This document shows, in pieces, positions 11,301 to 22,601 of a stretch of 64,000 nt of DNA. Made by a program: the position numbers and the translations under genes. Source of the stretch: Euptelea pleiosperma (taxonomy: Eukaryota; Streptophyta; Magnoliopsida; Ranunculales; Eupteleaceae); NCBI GenBank assembly GCA_035048495.1, contig CM068551.1, forward strand, positions 16,804,248-16,868,247, read 5' to 3'. Each line of letters begins with the position of its first letter. Position 1 is the first letter of the stretch. Below the pieces are notes generated by a model, which was not told the origin of the DNA, did not search any database, and worked only from the letters and a program-made list of their open reading frames with translations.

Positions 11301-11897
11301 CATTCAAACTACAGTTATCCACCATAGTTTGAAATTCTTCCATTTTTCTCACCACAGGTCTTCTTCCACCTTTCTTTTCATCATAGGATAGGACAGCATT
11401 AAAATCTCCTACGACAAGCCGACGTGTGCCATCTTGGCTAATCTGCTATAGTTCAACCCATCTTGGCTAATCTGCTGTAGTTCAATACCAATGGAGATTT
11501 GTTGATCTTAATGTGAAAGAATATCAGGCTTAGGCATGACTAACTTCCACAATATCCATATGTTCCCAATATTTGGATTATTATCATTAGTTGTCGACAC
11601 CGCAGTATAGTTCACGGAAAAAGTCTTACCTGTTGGGGAGCTTTTAATCATAGGTTCTGCTATGCACAAAACATCAGGTTTATGATTTTCAAACATTTTC
11701 CTCAGATGAGTTCTGGTCGTCCTGTTACCAATGCCACCTAACATTCCAATATAACACTGACTTTCTGAAATTTGTTGTCCCTGCTGGGATAGCAGTCAGG
11801 CTGATCACTTACCAATCTCATATAAACTGAACTGTCATAAGGCAATGATAAAGATACATATCTGCAACTTACATTATAGCAGTCAAGCCATCCCCAT
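8395..11897 (-). mobile_element. L1-type LINE copy B (most complete copy, degenerate)
   Basis: On the minus strand from 11897 downward this holds endonuclease pieces (PDVLCIAEPMI at about 11670, LTWTNKQMGS near 11250), the [13 protein letters not shown] linker (10923-10681), reverse transcriptase pieces, the catalytic FADD motif as HLLFADDIFIF (near 9795), the zinc-binding region after the RT (YGKFSVKSAYETI near 8880) and the linker to RNase H (PQWILPLQ near 8420). It stops just at the beginning of the expected RNase H domain, so the 3' end and poly(A) tail are missing. Stops and frameshifts occur throughout. Of the three copies only this one spans endonuclease to the zinc-binding region. Confidence 0.9.
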
Positions 11898-14060
11898 CAT
11901 CCGATGAGACTAACCATGGGAGCAACCAATCCATTATCTTTAAGCGCCCCCCCCTCCCCCTCCCTGAGGATCTCCTTGCCTGAGACCCCTACTCACCTCA
12001 ACGAAACCGTGGGGCCTCCATTGATCATAACTGAAATATGGGCACTACCCACATTCTCATTGATCCAGCTGAACCATCTATAGCAGAAGACGAATCTTTG
12101 CAACACAATGAAGAAGAAGTCCCAATCTAGAGTGTCGTATGCTTTCGAGATATTGATATTTATACCAATATTCCCACCGTTCCGTTTCTTATTCAGCTCA
12201 TTTATCATTTCAGATGCAATTCCAATATTGCTTTGTATCTGACTTCCTTAAATAAAAGCACATTGTTGTTTGGATACAATTTTATTAGCGCTGCGACTCG
12301 CTCTAGATGCTATCATCTTATGATTTTAATGAGGAAGACAACTAGGTTTGAATTAATCAAGCTTGTTCGCCCACTCTTCTTTGGTTTGAGCACTAGAAAA
12401 TTAGAGTTAGATCCAACTGGAATTTTACCACCCCTAAAGAAAGAAAAACTCTGGAGCACATCCTTCCCAATAATAGACTAGCGTGCTTTAAAGAAACATC
12501 TGGGGAAACCATCCCGGCCCAGGGCACTATCCGAGTTAAGACTGAAAATTGCATCTTTGAACCCCTCTTCTATTGGAATACGGGTGATCTCTTCATTCTC
12601 CATAGGTGAGACGAGCTTAGGAATTATGTTCATTAACTCATCATCAATACTTGAAAATTGTTTAGTAAATCTCTCCTTGAAGAACCCAACCACATTTCTT
12701 TTAATGCCCCTCTGGTTTGATTGCATCCGACATTTGTCGGATATTATCTCTTGGATTGTATTATTCCCCTTCTGATTCTGGTGCATGCGTGAAAATAAGA
12801 TGTGTTTCTATCCCCTTCCTCAAGCCATTTAATTCTAGACTTCTGTCTCCGCATAATCTCCACTTGGTTGAGGGTGCTTTCAAGATCTGCTTCTTTCTTG
12901 GCTATGACAACCGCAAGACCGTCATTGCGATTGGCCTCTTCTATCTGAAACTGAAGTTCCTCACTCCTTTGGCATGTTGCTCAATTTTAGTTAATCAGGC
13001 CAAAGACCTCTCTATTCCACCATTTGAGGGCCATCTTCAGTAGTCTTCTAAGCTTCTGAGAAACCAGAAACAGGGGGGATCCAGAGATTTCCTCCTCCCA
13101 GCTATCTTTGACAATCGCCCTGAAATTTGAATGTGAGCCACTTTTTCTGGAATCTAAAGGGAGCATTGGCAGGTTGTGGAATAGAAGAACTCCACCCTGC
13201 AAGAGGAGAATGATCAGAGCTAAGTCTAGGCAGAACTTTATACTTCCCTCCCGAGTGTATACTCAACCATAGTTGGTTTATAGAAACATCTGTCCAATTT
13301 ACTGAGTATTCTTCGGCTTCCCATTTGTTTGTTAGTCCAAGTTAATATCAGACCAGACCTTCGACTTTCATTCAAACTACAGTTATCCACCATATTTTGA
13401 AATTCTTCCATTGTTGTCACCACAGGTCTTCTTCCACCTTTCTTTTCATCATAGGATAGGACAGCATTAAAATCTCCAAACGACAAGCCGAGGTGTGCCT
13501 GAAGTTCAACCCATAAGCTTCTTTTGCCTGCTATTAAAGAGAGAGCATGGATGGTAGTTATGATGCTCTGCTCAATACCAATGGAGATTTTTTGATCTGA
13601 AGATGAAAGAATATCAGGCTTAGGCATGACTAACTTCCACAATATCCATATATTCCCAATATTTGGATTATTATCATTAGTTGTCGACACCACAGTATAG
13701 TTCCTGGAAAAAGTCTTCCTGTTGGGGAGGGTTTAATCATAGGTTCTGCTATATACAAGTTTACAAAACACCAGGTTTATGATTTTCAATCATTTTCCTC
13801 AGATGAGTTCTGGTCCTCCTGTTACCACTGCCTCTTAACATTCCAATATAATATGAGAGTTTCTGAAGTCTGCTGTCCCTGGTGGGATAGCTGTCAGGCT
13901 GATCACTTACCAATCTCATATAAACTGAACTGTCATAAGGCAATGATAAAGATACCTATCTGCAACTCACATTATAGCAGTCAAGCCATCCCCACATATC
14001 TGCAACTTTGTTCCTTGACATGATGAAGGTGTGGACAACTTGGAAAGGTTTCGAAAATAG
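11898..14060 (-). mobile_element. L1-type LINE copy C (truncated, joined to copy B)
   Basis: This copy lies head to tail with copy B. Its 3' side begins abruptly near 11898 at a point corresponding to about 9815 of copy B, so it lacks the FADD motif and everything after it. It keeps RT motif A (ISKAYDTLDWDFF, about 12140), the EGDRN-type linker and a good endonuclease block with GDFNAVLSYDEKKGGRRPV (13480-13420) and WTNKQMGSRRILSKLDR. Its 5' flank (13980-14290) matches the flank of copy A, not copy B. Confidence 0.88.
11945..11966 (+). repeat. C-rich low-complexity patch at LINE junction
   Basis: A run of mostly C (CCCCCCCCTCCCCCTCCC) replaces LINE sequence near the B/C junction. It may mark the repair or recombination event that joined the two copies. 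Confidence 0.6.
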
Positions 14061-15230
14061 CGCATCATATTCAAAATTTCAGCCACAATTTTTTTGTAAA
14101 TTCGCCTATTTCTCAACAATTGATTCTCAACAGTTGCATTTGTATCAGAGCCAGCTCGAGGGATAGTTGGCTAGGTGAAGCACTATGTCGGGATAGGAAG
14201 TTGTCATGGCTGACCCAATGGCAAGTGGGTCTAGCAAGAAAAAAACCATATTAATGTTAGAGATTAAGGGCTTAGTGAATACCATGGTTTAAAAAATAGT
14301 CGTTATAATGAAAATAACGGTCGTTATAACGGATTCGGACCTCCCACGTTACGTTATGGACTGTTAAAACACCCAGAAAATATGGCTGTTATAATGAAAA
14401 TAACGGTTGTTATAACTGATTCGGAACTCCCACGTCACATTATTGACTGTTAAAACGCCCAGACAATATCATCTCCTTGTGCAATATATGACTGTATCAT
14501 CCATATCCTACAAAACCGCAAACGGATGGCAAACTTATTTTCTCACTTGATCATTTTACTCATTTTTTGTGAGATTTTAGTCCCACATGAAAACTTAGGA
14601 CTTTAGAAGATGACTTATATAGTCTTACTTCCTTGAGGCCTCGTGTACACCTCCAAAGAGGATAGGAGGATAACCACACGCACAATGACATCGTCTTGTG
14701 CATCTGTTTGTGTGTGTGCTTGCACGCTAGGCTGAGCCCATCGCTCTTCTCCCTATCTTTTATTTTTGCTTTTGACCATTTGGTTTCTAGAAATAGTTGC
14801 TATTCTTCCTAGAAACTAAAATCTATTTTCTTCCTTTGTTTCCCTTGTTTTGGTGATTGTTCAGGAACTAAGGGGTGTCTGCAACAAACACACTGGTTAT
14901 GAACATACGCGTCTTTGTTTATCTCCTGTGCACCATTCCTTCACAATAACTACTACTTTTCACACGCAGATTTTCGGGTCTTCTTACCCTTTTTCTTTGT
15001 AATTAGTTTTTATTGTTATCCAGAAATTTATTAAATTATCAATCCAAATTTTGAGAGCACTGTTTAATTGTATTGTTCGGCCGGGTCTTTGAGATTTGAA
15101 GTACCGCTTTCTCATGAGACCGATTGTTGAATCTTGGGAAGTGGCCACTGTAAACTGTTGGCACCGAAGTAGTTCAAAATCCACTTTTAGGTTATTGTGT
15201 TGAACGCAAGCCTCAATCACTGATAAGTTA
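14061..15230 (+). repeat. Second copy of the 2.2-4.1 kb flank (Copia leader, Family-A stub, LTR-like DNA)
   Basis: It repeats, in the same order, the primer-site segment (TATCAGAGCCAGCTCGAGG near 14145), the MADPMASGSSKKK leader (ATG at 14207), a Family-A MITE start at 14285 and the LTR-like region with TTTTCGGGTCTTCTTACCC near 14972. Differences from the first copy are a truncated MITE, about 330 extra bp (14640-14970), and absence of the 761-bp insertion of 3259-4019. Confidence 0.7.
14285..14464 (+). mobile_element. Family-A MITE, truncated and internally repeated
   Basis: It starts TGGTTTAAAAAAT after the same TGAATACCA target seen at 2424-2432, so it descends from the same insertion. 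The GTTATAATGAAAATAACGG box occurs twice, suggesting an internal duplication, and the 3' terminus is lost where it joins AGACAATATCATCTCC. Confidence 0.6.
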
Positions 15231-15419
15231 TTTATATTTTGGGGTCGTTTATTTTCTTATAACATAACTTTAGAATCTATTATAGATAATCATCCTCTTT
15301 ACGTTGTTATATTGTTTGCAATTCTACCCACTGTTTCGTTATTTATTTTTTTTGAAACCAGATTGTTCTCTAACAATCTAAAAGCGTATTTGTTTTGTCT
15401 GTTTTTGGTTTCATTGAAA

Positions 15420-16060
15420 ATGAATATCCAGGATATCAAACCTGAGAAGTTCAATGGGAAGAACTCCAAATGATGACAAAAAAATGTTAATTTATTTATA
15501 CTCGTTGAATCTGGCTCACTTGATCAAAGATGATCCTCCCATTTCCAAGGAAGACCAATTTGATCCTTCTAGGACCATTGTTCTTTAGAATTGGGAAAGT
15601 AATGACTATATATGTCGGAGTTTGATTTTGAATAGGCTAGATAACGTGTTGTATGATGTCAACTGTTATGTTAAGTTTGCTTAAATTCTGTGGGAAAATC
15701 TTGACAAAAATATAGAGTGAAAGACGTTGGAACAAAGAAATTTGTTTGTTGATTGATTCCTAGATTATAAAATGAAGAATTCCAAATTTGGAATGTCGCA
15801 AGTCCAAGAACTCCAGATTCACACTAAAGACATGATCATTAGTAAAGGATTCGAAGTGGTATTGATAATTGAAAAATTACCTCCATCTTGAAAGGACTTA
15901 AAAAAATGGTTGAAACATAAAAGAAAGGAGATGGGACTTAAAATCATTGTAGTAAGACTGAGAATAGAAGAAGACAATGGCATTAATGCCAAAAGGATGA
16001 ACGATAATTCTATAATTTCTAAAACAAATGTTGCAGAAGAGAATATCACCAAACACAAAC
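15420..16060 (+). pseudogene. Copia gag pseudogene
   Basis: Starting at the ATG, the reading frames give the signature of a plant Ty1/copia gag: IKPEKFNGKN at the start, then DYICRSLILNRLDNVLYDV, ILWENLDK, FLDYKMKNSK (across a frameshift), QVQELQIHTKDM, IIEKLPPSWKDLKKWLKHK and VRLRIEEDN near 15955. Several stops and frameshifts mean it cannot make a protein. No protease, integrase or RT follows, so only this gag block survives. The corresponding interval is deleted in the sister copy near 4165-4185. Confidence 0.8.
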
Positions 16061-16339
16061 TTGGATCTCACAAGAACATGCTTGCTTCAGTATCCATATC
16101 TATTTGCATGAAATTCTTTTCTAGATAATTTGCACTTCACATCACTCAATAATCTGATGATTGTGAAATGAATGTAAAAGGTGAAGGGCCATCTCTTATC
16201 CCTTCGTTCTTTACATTTTTCTTGGTTTCTTGTAAGTGGCTATGTGTCGCAACCTGATTGGCATTGAAAGCTTGTCGCTTACCAAAAAATATCTGATTAG
16301 CGTTGAACGCTTGTATCGTCCAATAGTCGGTGACCATAT

Positions 16340-17075
16340 AACAACCCAAATATCAATAACAGTTAAATCTATTACTATTTTAAAGCCAAAACTTAGGACG
16401 CCATACTATGTTCCTTAATAACAACTTAATTACTTTCTATGCCAATACTTCCATATTTTTAAAAGAGCCATAATTTTTATTTTCTAATTGTGTCCTAAGA
16501 GCATCTCCCACCGGTCTCTATATTATCAAATTTGATGTTGCTTTTCCAAAATCCAACTCTAGCTAGTCTCTATATCCAATATCAAATTTGGTATTTGATT
16601 ATTCTTGATATCATATTTGGTGATCTACTTTTCACTATTTGAATTCTTTTTTTGTTGTCGTTTTCTTTTCATTCAACTTTTTTTGAATACCGTTATTATC
16701 CTTAGAACTTTTCAAAAAAAACCTCCATCCGTGTTATGTGTGTGAAGAAGATGCTTTTTTGAAGGAGGGCTGGTTGCAGTTCTACACTTTTTTGATATCT
16801 TTTTGTTATATCAAATTTGATGAAAATGCATTTTTTATAGAATTTTTTGATGTTTCTGGTTGGAAATGCTCTGAGTTGCCACAGTTTACAAATGCACCCC
16901 TCCAAATTAATCTTCCAAACTGCCCGTTGGATTGAACTATCTTATTTTGTCAGTTTTTCCTAAAAGGCCCCTACAATCACTCACATGCAAGGCACATTCG
17001 ATTCACTAGTAATAAATGATGGACAAAAGAACAGCCATTATTGTCAAAATAATGTTATCCATTATAATGTTCTCT

Positions 17076-17078
<3 letters not shown>
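16340..17078. other. Intergenic, with MITE-like patch
   Basis: No gene is visible. Near 16498-16640 is a stretch beginning GAGCATCTCCCACCGGTCTC with internal repeats of ATATCAAATTTG, resembling common plant MITE ends, but I could not find its inverted partner. Confidence 0.4.

Positions 17079-17114
<36 letters not shown>
17079..17114 (+). repeat. T36 homopolymer
   Basis: Thirty-six consecutive T, followed by ACGTAAC and GTTATAAC words of degraded Family-A type. Its length is prone to sequencing and assembly error. Confidence 0.9.
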
Positions 17115-17195
17115 CAAATAACGTAACAATTTGGAGTGTTATGTTATAACACGGCGTTATAAACATTATTTTAAACAATGTTTTCAGCAACAAAA

Positions 17196-18929
17196 TTACC
17201 AATAATCTCTACATGTGCAACTACCATGCACAAATCTATGGTATCTGTTCACATCCCTCACAACAATCTCCCTCTCTATCACTTCGCTCATATACTTGAA
17301 AGCCTCGTGACAATCCCTACAAATCCTCAGATTCTTCACCACCCTCAGAGCCTTCCCTGGTGGCACAGCGCCGCTTACCACCCCGAAAGCCACTGCCAAC
17401 TTCTCACTATGATACCACAGTGCCTCCCTCTTCTCTGCCACCTCCACTTCATGCAACATCACATCTGACACCTCTTTGTACCCCAATTTCCCAATCTCCT
17501 CCATCAATTCCACCAACTTGGCATAAATCTCCACCGTCCGTTCATGCGTCCGGTCGCCTGATAAAAACACATGAACTTCCCCACGTACTTCAATCCAACT
17601 CCTCCCACCTTCCTTCCTCACCCCTCTATCTTTCATCATCTTCCTCACTTCAGCCACTTCGGCCCATCTTCCCGCGGTTGCATGGACATTTGCGAGGATC
17701 ACATAGGCCGAATCGTCTTGTGGGTCCAGCTCCAAGAGCCTTTGGCCCATGACCCAAGCCATGTTGGCTGCACCATGGACCGCACACGCCGATAGTAGGG
17801 ATCGCCACACAGCAGCATCAGGCTCGAATGGCATTGTCATGGCGAGGCACTCAGCATCCTCTAGTTGCCCAGCTCGCGCCATTGCACCCACCAGACAAGT
17901 ATAATGCTCGAGTCCAGGCTCCACCCCATAATCCAATCTCATATAATTTAGCCACTGTTGAGCTTCATGAACTGAACCCGCATTGCTATATGCAGTGAGG
18001 ATAGCAAGAAAGCTGAGTTCATCAGCGATAAGTCCTTGATCCTTCATCCCGATAAACAATTCAATCACTGAGTGCTTATCCCCTTGTTGAGCATAAGCTG
18101 CCATCATCGCATTCCACCCAACAATATTCATGTCTGGTAACAACCAGTTGAACACTCGACGCGCATCTGAAACAAAACCCGATTTCCCATACCCATCAAC
18201 CAATGCGGTCCCAACAACAAGATTAGATTCAAATCCTGCAACAACAGCATGAGCATGAATTATCCTGCATTGTTCAAGTGCAGCGACCTCTGCTGCTGCA
18301 CGAAGTGCACCAGACACACTGTACATGGTGGACTCCACATTGGCAGATTTCATGTCGGCGAAGAGAGATAGAGCATCAGAGGATCGAGAATTTTGTGCTA
18401 GGCCGACGATGATTGCGGCATAACAAACTTCATCTCTTTGAGGAATTCTATCGAACACCTTGAGAGCGTCTCTGGGGAGATGAAATTTTGAGTAGAAATT
18501 AACAAGAGCGGAGCCAGCGAAGGGTAAATGAGAGAGTGAGAGTTTGAGAGAGAGGGTGTGAAGTTGGAGGCCAATGGGAAGGGAAGGAAGAGAGGCGCAG
18601 GTTTTGAGGAGGGAGGCTAATGTCCGCTGGTTGGGTAGAGTAGGGTGGCGAAGCATGGAGATGAAGTGACGGAGGGAGAGGATGGTGTTGGCGTGTGCGG
18701 AGATCAGGGCCGTCCATGAAACGACGTTGGGAGATGAGATTTGATTGAAGAGACGGAGAGCGTCTGATAGGAGGTTTGATTTGGAATAGAGGGTGATGAG
18801 GCTGTTGAAGACTGAGAGATCGTTGTTGGCAGTTTTGATGGCGTGGGCATGGATGCGGCGAGGGTCGCCTGTTGTTTGTGGCGCTATGTCTCCTACGCGC
18901 ATGTTAGAGGTGGCAGTGTTTGCATGCAT
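17196..18929 (-). CDS. DYW-class pentatricopeptide repeat protein (probable organellar RNA editing factor)
   Basis: An intact, intronless 577-residue protein. PPR units are visible from about residue 38 (FNSLITLYSKSNLLSDALRL), with later units at VSWTALISAHA, SALVNFYSK, VCYAAIIVGLAQ, TALVDGYGKSG, VGWNAMMAAYAQQGD and FLAILTAYSNAGS. An E/E+ region contains WRSLLSACAVHG and GGRSWIEVRGEVHVF. The C-terminal DYW domain has the deaminase-type zinc site H507-S-E509 with C537-R-D-C540, then YHRF and C571-T-C573, ending in DYW. DYW proteins bind a specific organellar transcript and convert C to U next to it. The ATG at 18929 is the first in frame (stop upstream). The N-terminus before the first repeat is short, so an undetected upstream targeting exon is possible. 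Specific target sites cannot be predicted here. Confidence 0.94.
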   Translation of the reverse strand: MHANTATSNMRVGDIAPQTTGDPRRIHAHAIKTANNDLSVFNSLITLYSKSNLLSDALRLFNQISSPNVVSWTALISAHANTILSLRHFISMLRHPTLPNQRTLASLLKTCASLPSLPIGLQLHTLSLKLSLSHLPFAGSALVNFYSKFHLPRDALKVFDRIPQRDEVCYAAIIVGLAQNSRSSDALSLFADMKSANVESTMYSVSGALRAAAEVAALEQCRIIHAHAVVAGFESNLVVGTALVDGYGKSGFVSDARRVFNWLLPDMNIVGWNAMMAAYAQQGDKHSVIELFIGMKDQGLIADELSFLAILTAYSNAGSVHEAQQWLNYMRLDYGVEPGLEHYTCLVGAMARAGQLEDAECLAMTMPFEPDAAVWRSLLSACAVHGAANMAWVMGQRLLELDPQDDSAYVILANVHATAGRWAEVAEVRKMMKDRGVRKEGGRSWIEVRGEVHVFLSGDRTHERTVEIYAKLVELMEEIGKLGYKEVSDVMLHEVEVAEKREALWYHSEKLAVAFGVVSGAVPPGKALRVVKNLRICRDCHEAFKYMSEVIEREIVVRDVNRYHRFVHGSCTCRDYW

Positions 18930-19506
18930 TCCCTTCCTCACCTGTACACTTCATGTGTTTAAGAAGAGGAGTAACTGATGACCTAAGATCTACCATCCTT
19001 GATGGACTCCATTCCCATACTTCACACATGGCTCAGTAGGTCATCGATCTGATTGTTTAATTGGTAGGTCACTCGTTGGACATAGCAATGACTAAAAATC
19101 CATGCCAACTGGCTTTTGTAACCACTAGATCTATGAACCTTCTCTTCATGACCGTTGATCTTATCAGTTATGTTTTCCTACTTTGAGCTATGGATCTTCC
19201 CTATCCATGAGCTGGTCCAGTGATCCAACAGTCCAGATTGATGAAGTCAAACACTTGTAAAAAGAGTGTGATTGTTTACTTTATACTTTATTTTCACTCC
19301 TTCGAGTACTTAGTAGAAAGCCATATAACCTAGATACTTTGTGTTGATGGCAAAAATTGAAAGGAGAGGAGCATCATCCATGATGCATTTTCCATACACT
19401 ATGTCAAAAGAAAGGGTGACCATGTCAAACCCAATAAGGGCCTGACTCATGGCTTCGCGGTGGTAACACGGTGGTCACTGCCACACGGCACTTGCGGTGG
19501 CTACCA
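18930..19506. other. PPR upstream region and intergenic DNA
   Basis: This holds the promoter side of the PPR gene. I see no convincing TATA box and no other gene. The sequence is of average composition, without obvious repeats. Confidence 0.4.
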
Positions 19507-19907
19507 CCAAGGTTTAAAGGAGGCCGTTTTAACGGTTAAACGGACTGGGGGTGTTACCGTTTAAATGGCCGTTAAAACGGATTGAAATGGTCGGACAAAA
19601 ATGGGAAAAAACGGATTTTACCGGTTTTAAAGATTTTAAAGGAAAAAAATGGAAAAAGTGGCGCTGAAATTCAAATTTTGAAGTTTGAAAATTAAAAAAA
19701 AAATGGAATTTAACGGAATTAAACGGATTTAACAGCCATTTTTTTCACGAATTTTTTTAAAATTAAACGGCTGTTTAAACGATTTTAATGGCCGTTAAAA
19801 CAAAAAATCTACCTTTTTTTTCAAAACCGATAAAACGTGTTTAAACGGTTTTAACGGAAACGGGCTTGGGGCGGTTAAAACCGTTTAAACGACCGTTTTT
19901 AAAACCG
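19507..19907 (-). mobile_element. Family-A MITE (GTTTAAACGG version) with perfect 9-bp TSD
   Basis: Reverse orientation: CCAAGGTTTAAAGGAGG at the left and GACCGTTTTTAAAACCG at the right. Perfect duplications TGGCTACCA flank it (19498-19506, 19908-19916). The interior is built from the words CGTTTAAACGG and CCGTTAAAACGG and keeps the family landmarks (GGGCAAA-type box, GCGCTGAAATTC, AACGGACTGGGGG). Confidence 0.88.
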
Positions 19908-20028
19908 TGGCTACCATGAGTGATGATGCCATGCTCTCTTTTATTAAAAAGAGACCAATACCAAATTGACATGTATCAACTTGGTATCAGAGTGACATGC
20001 ACCACTCTGAAGATTGGAACCCATTTCT

Positions 20029-20361
20029 TACATCCACTTCTTACACTCGAGGTTGGGGCCCACATGGAGATCATGTTAGACGATCCATCCATACATTGAG
20101 TTTTCCTTGACATGATGATCATCATTGCCAAAAATCAGTTCACTTCCAAATTGCTAACCATAAAAAAAATTGACCAAAAATAATGGTTTAATTGGATGGT
20201 CTTGATTTTTTAAATGAAAGTCATAATTTTATGAAGTTAGGAATGTTGAAATGCCCTGATTTTTAGTGAGGAGGGTAACTATAGTATGAAAAACTCACTA
20301 TGCCGTTGGATTGTCCAACATGATCTCCACGTGGGCCCCACCACCGGGTGTAAGAAATGGG
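20029..20361. mobile_element. Hairpin MITE with CCCATTTCTTACA ends
   Basis: The left arm CCCATTTCTTACA...GGGCCCACATGGAGATCATG has its complement on the right (CATGATCTCCACGTGGGCCC...TGTAAGAAATGGG). The arms are about 70 bp and the loop about 190 bp. I could not define a target duplication. Confidence 0.7.
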
Positions 20362-20779
20362 TGTAGCTCTAGACGGACACATTATTTAAAGGATAAAGTC
20401 TCAAAAGGACTAAAACCTTTGAGATTTATCTCATTCAAGAAATTTAGGTGACTCTCTCTCTCTCTCTCATTGGAGAGAACCAAGTGAACATCTTGTACGG
20501 AGATTGTTCTCACACATAATCGTTGGAGGAGACGTTAAGCAAACTTGTAAAACACTTCAATTCACCCCCTTTCCATAAAAAGAATGAATTTTTTAGAGCA
20601 AAGGTTCTTTTGAAGTCTTTATGAAGGAAGGAGACTTTTAAGAGAGATTCCAAGAGAAGAAGGACCTTTCAGCATACCATTGCTACAGAGATCAAAGAAG
20701 GAGAAGAAGAATGCACATATCTTAAGGCAAACTCAAGACTCACCCTAACAATCCCATATTTCCTTTATAAACCCTGTAC
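20362..20779. other. Intergenic, CT-rich patch
   Basis: No gene is visible. It contains a (CT)n run at 20453-20468 and purine-rich sequence (GAAGAAGGA) near 20655-20710. Confidence 0.35.
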
Positions 20780-21655
20780 TTATCTATATAACAAAACAGG
20801 GAAGTTGTCTCCCCACTTATACCCCATCTTATCTATTTTAACAAAAGACGGCCAAAATCTTTTCCCCCAAATGACGGTGGATCTCAGCCACTCACACCTG
20901 ATTTTGGCAAATGCTTTGACGGAGTGCCGAGGGCACGGGCCACCCACAATAAATATAACAAGTGATGACTGTGATTTTCTTATACCCCCTCTTATCTTAT
21001 ATGGCTTCAATAATGAGTGGCTGAGATCCACTATGCTTCATATCAATGGCTGAGATTAACTCTTACACGATTTTGACAAACACTTTGTTGAAAAGTGCCG
21101 CAGGTAGGGGCCACCCACGCATATAACAAGACAACTCAGTTGTATTCTCTTATCTTATCCATCCATCTAATGTGGACGGTTAGATAAAGATTGGTTGAGA
21201 TCAAATCCATTGATCTAATGTGGACGGTTAGATTTCTGCCACTCAATCCCCGCCTCATTTGACCTCAATTTATTCAAAATTTGAATTTCTACACCATTAT
21301 CTTTTGTTATTTTTCCATTTCTCTGTGCGTTACAATCCGTTATAATAGCCATTATAATGGAAAAATGGTAGCGCCGCAGTCTGTTATACCGTTTGAGTGC
21401 CAAAGGCACCCAATTTTTGCAAACGCTTTTGTCGGAGAGTGCCATGGGCATGGGCCATTTACTATTTTATATAACAAAACACATTGGTTGTCTCCCTACC
21501 TCCTCTTATAAGCATCAACAAAGAAGGGCCGAGATCTAATCCTCCCCCAAATGGACGATGGATCTCCGCCACTCACCTGATTTTGACAAATTCTTTGTCG
21601 AGGAGTGCCGATGGCACGGGGCACCCACTAGTGTATATATAAGATTAAACAATCA
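20780..21655 (+). repeat. Diverged tandem repeat array (four units)
   Basis: A unit containing GATTTTGACAAA, then GAGTGCCGAGGGCACGGGCC, then ACCCAC and ATATAACAA recurs near 20900, 21067, 21413 and 21577. Between units a CGGTGGATCTCAGCCACTC motif also repeats in both orientations. Unit spacing varies (about 165-345 bp), so this is an irregular array or a cluster of related elements. Confidence 0.6.
21320..21395 (+). repeat. Family-A MITE fragment
   Basis: The piece CTCTGTGCGTTACAATCCG to CGCCGCAGTCTGTTATACCG matches the 3' third of the Family-A TTATAACGG version. It interrupts the tandem array. Confidence 0.6.
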
Positions 21656-21726
21656 TAGGTGTATAAACTAAGTGCCTTCCCTCTAAAGGAAAACTATGCA
21701 ACTAAAAAAGGCTACATTTACTCCAA

Positions 21727-22601
21727 GGGTTCATTTGATACGCGTGCAAATTGGGTGTGCAAATTGGTTTACGCGTGTAATCGTTTCCCACGCATGTTTG
21801 GTACGCGTGCATTCGATGATTTGCCCATGCACACGAGCAAATGAATGCTTGCCCTCTTAAGCAATTAAAAATCCATTTCACCCCTCGAGCAATTGCTTAC
21901 ACAACCTCATTATACAAACGATTTACATAAGGTACAAATTAAAATCCAATTTTTTCTCAAATCCAACCCTATTTTTCCAAAAAAAAAAAAAATAGAAATA
22001 ATGGAAAAACGACATTGAAATTTTAAAACACGAGAAAAATGGAAAAACAAATAATAAAAAAATAATGGTCCTTTTTTTCACAAGCTTTTAAAAAAAAATA
22101 ATGGTCGTTATTTTCGTTACAACAGAAAATAACGATCGTTATTTTTTGACCATTTTAACGGTACATAACGTAACGGGGGAGGTCCGAATCCGTTAGAACA
22201 GCAGTTATTTTTGCCATAACGGATTCGGACCCCCCTCATTATGTTATATACCGTTAAAACACTGCAAAAATATACCAGAAAATAACAACCATTATTTTCT
22301 GAAAAATTTTGTGAAAAAAAACGTTCGTTATTTTTGTTATTGCCCATTAATTTTCTATTTTTTTTATTTTTAAAAATTTAAAATTTTGTGTTCAAATATG
22401 TGGGGCCCACATATTTTGTGCTTTCCTAAGTGAGCAAGCGCGCGAACCAAATGGTAGTAAATATGAATAATGCGTAAATTTTGAATTTTGCATATGCAAA
22501 GTTAGTGCGAACCAAATGGAAGAAAATAATATGGGTGCGCAAACCATTGCATGCACAAACCATTGCACGCGTAATGGTTTGCATGCGTACCAAACAGACC
22601 C
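21727..22601. mobile_element. Harbinger-like element with GGGT(T/C)..TTTG.TACGC ends
   Basis: Left end GGGTTCATTTGATACGCGTG; right end the complement of GGGTCTGTTTGGTACGCATG. Flanking triplets are CAA (left) and TAA (right), consistent with one decayed TAA duplication. The subterminal regions reiterate words with ACGCGTG, GCATGC and GTGCG. A Family-A element sits inside (about 21990-22380). Confidence 0.6.
21990..22380 (-). mobile_element. Family-A MITE, rearranged, inside the Harbinger-like element
   Basis: TTATAACGG-version words, GGGGGAGGTCCGAATCCGTT and the GTTATTTTCTG box are present. Two GATTCGGACC-type boxes lie in opposite orientations (22178 and 22221), so two pieces have been joined head to head. 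The termini are not clear. Confidence 0.55.

Noticed and set aside
17178..17795. Plus-strand open frames of 70-130 codons opposite the PPR gene
   Set aside because: Antisense shadows of an intact PPR coding region with clear motifs.
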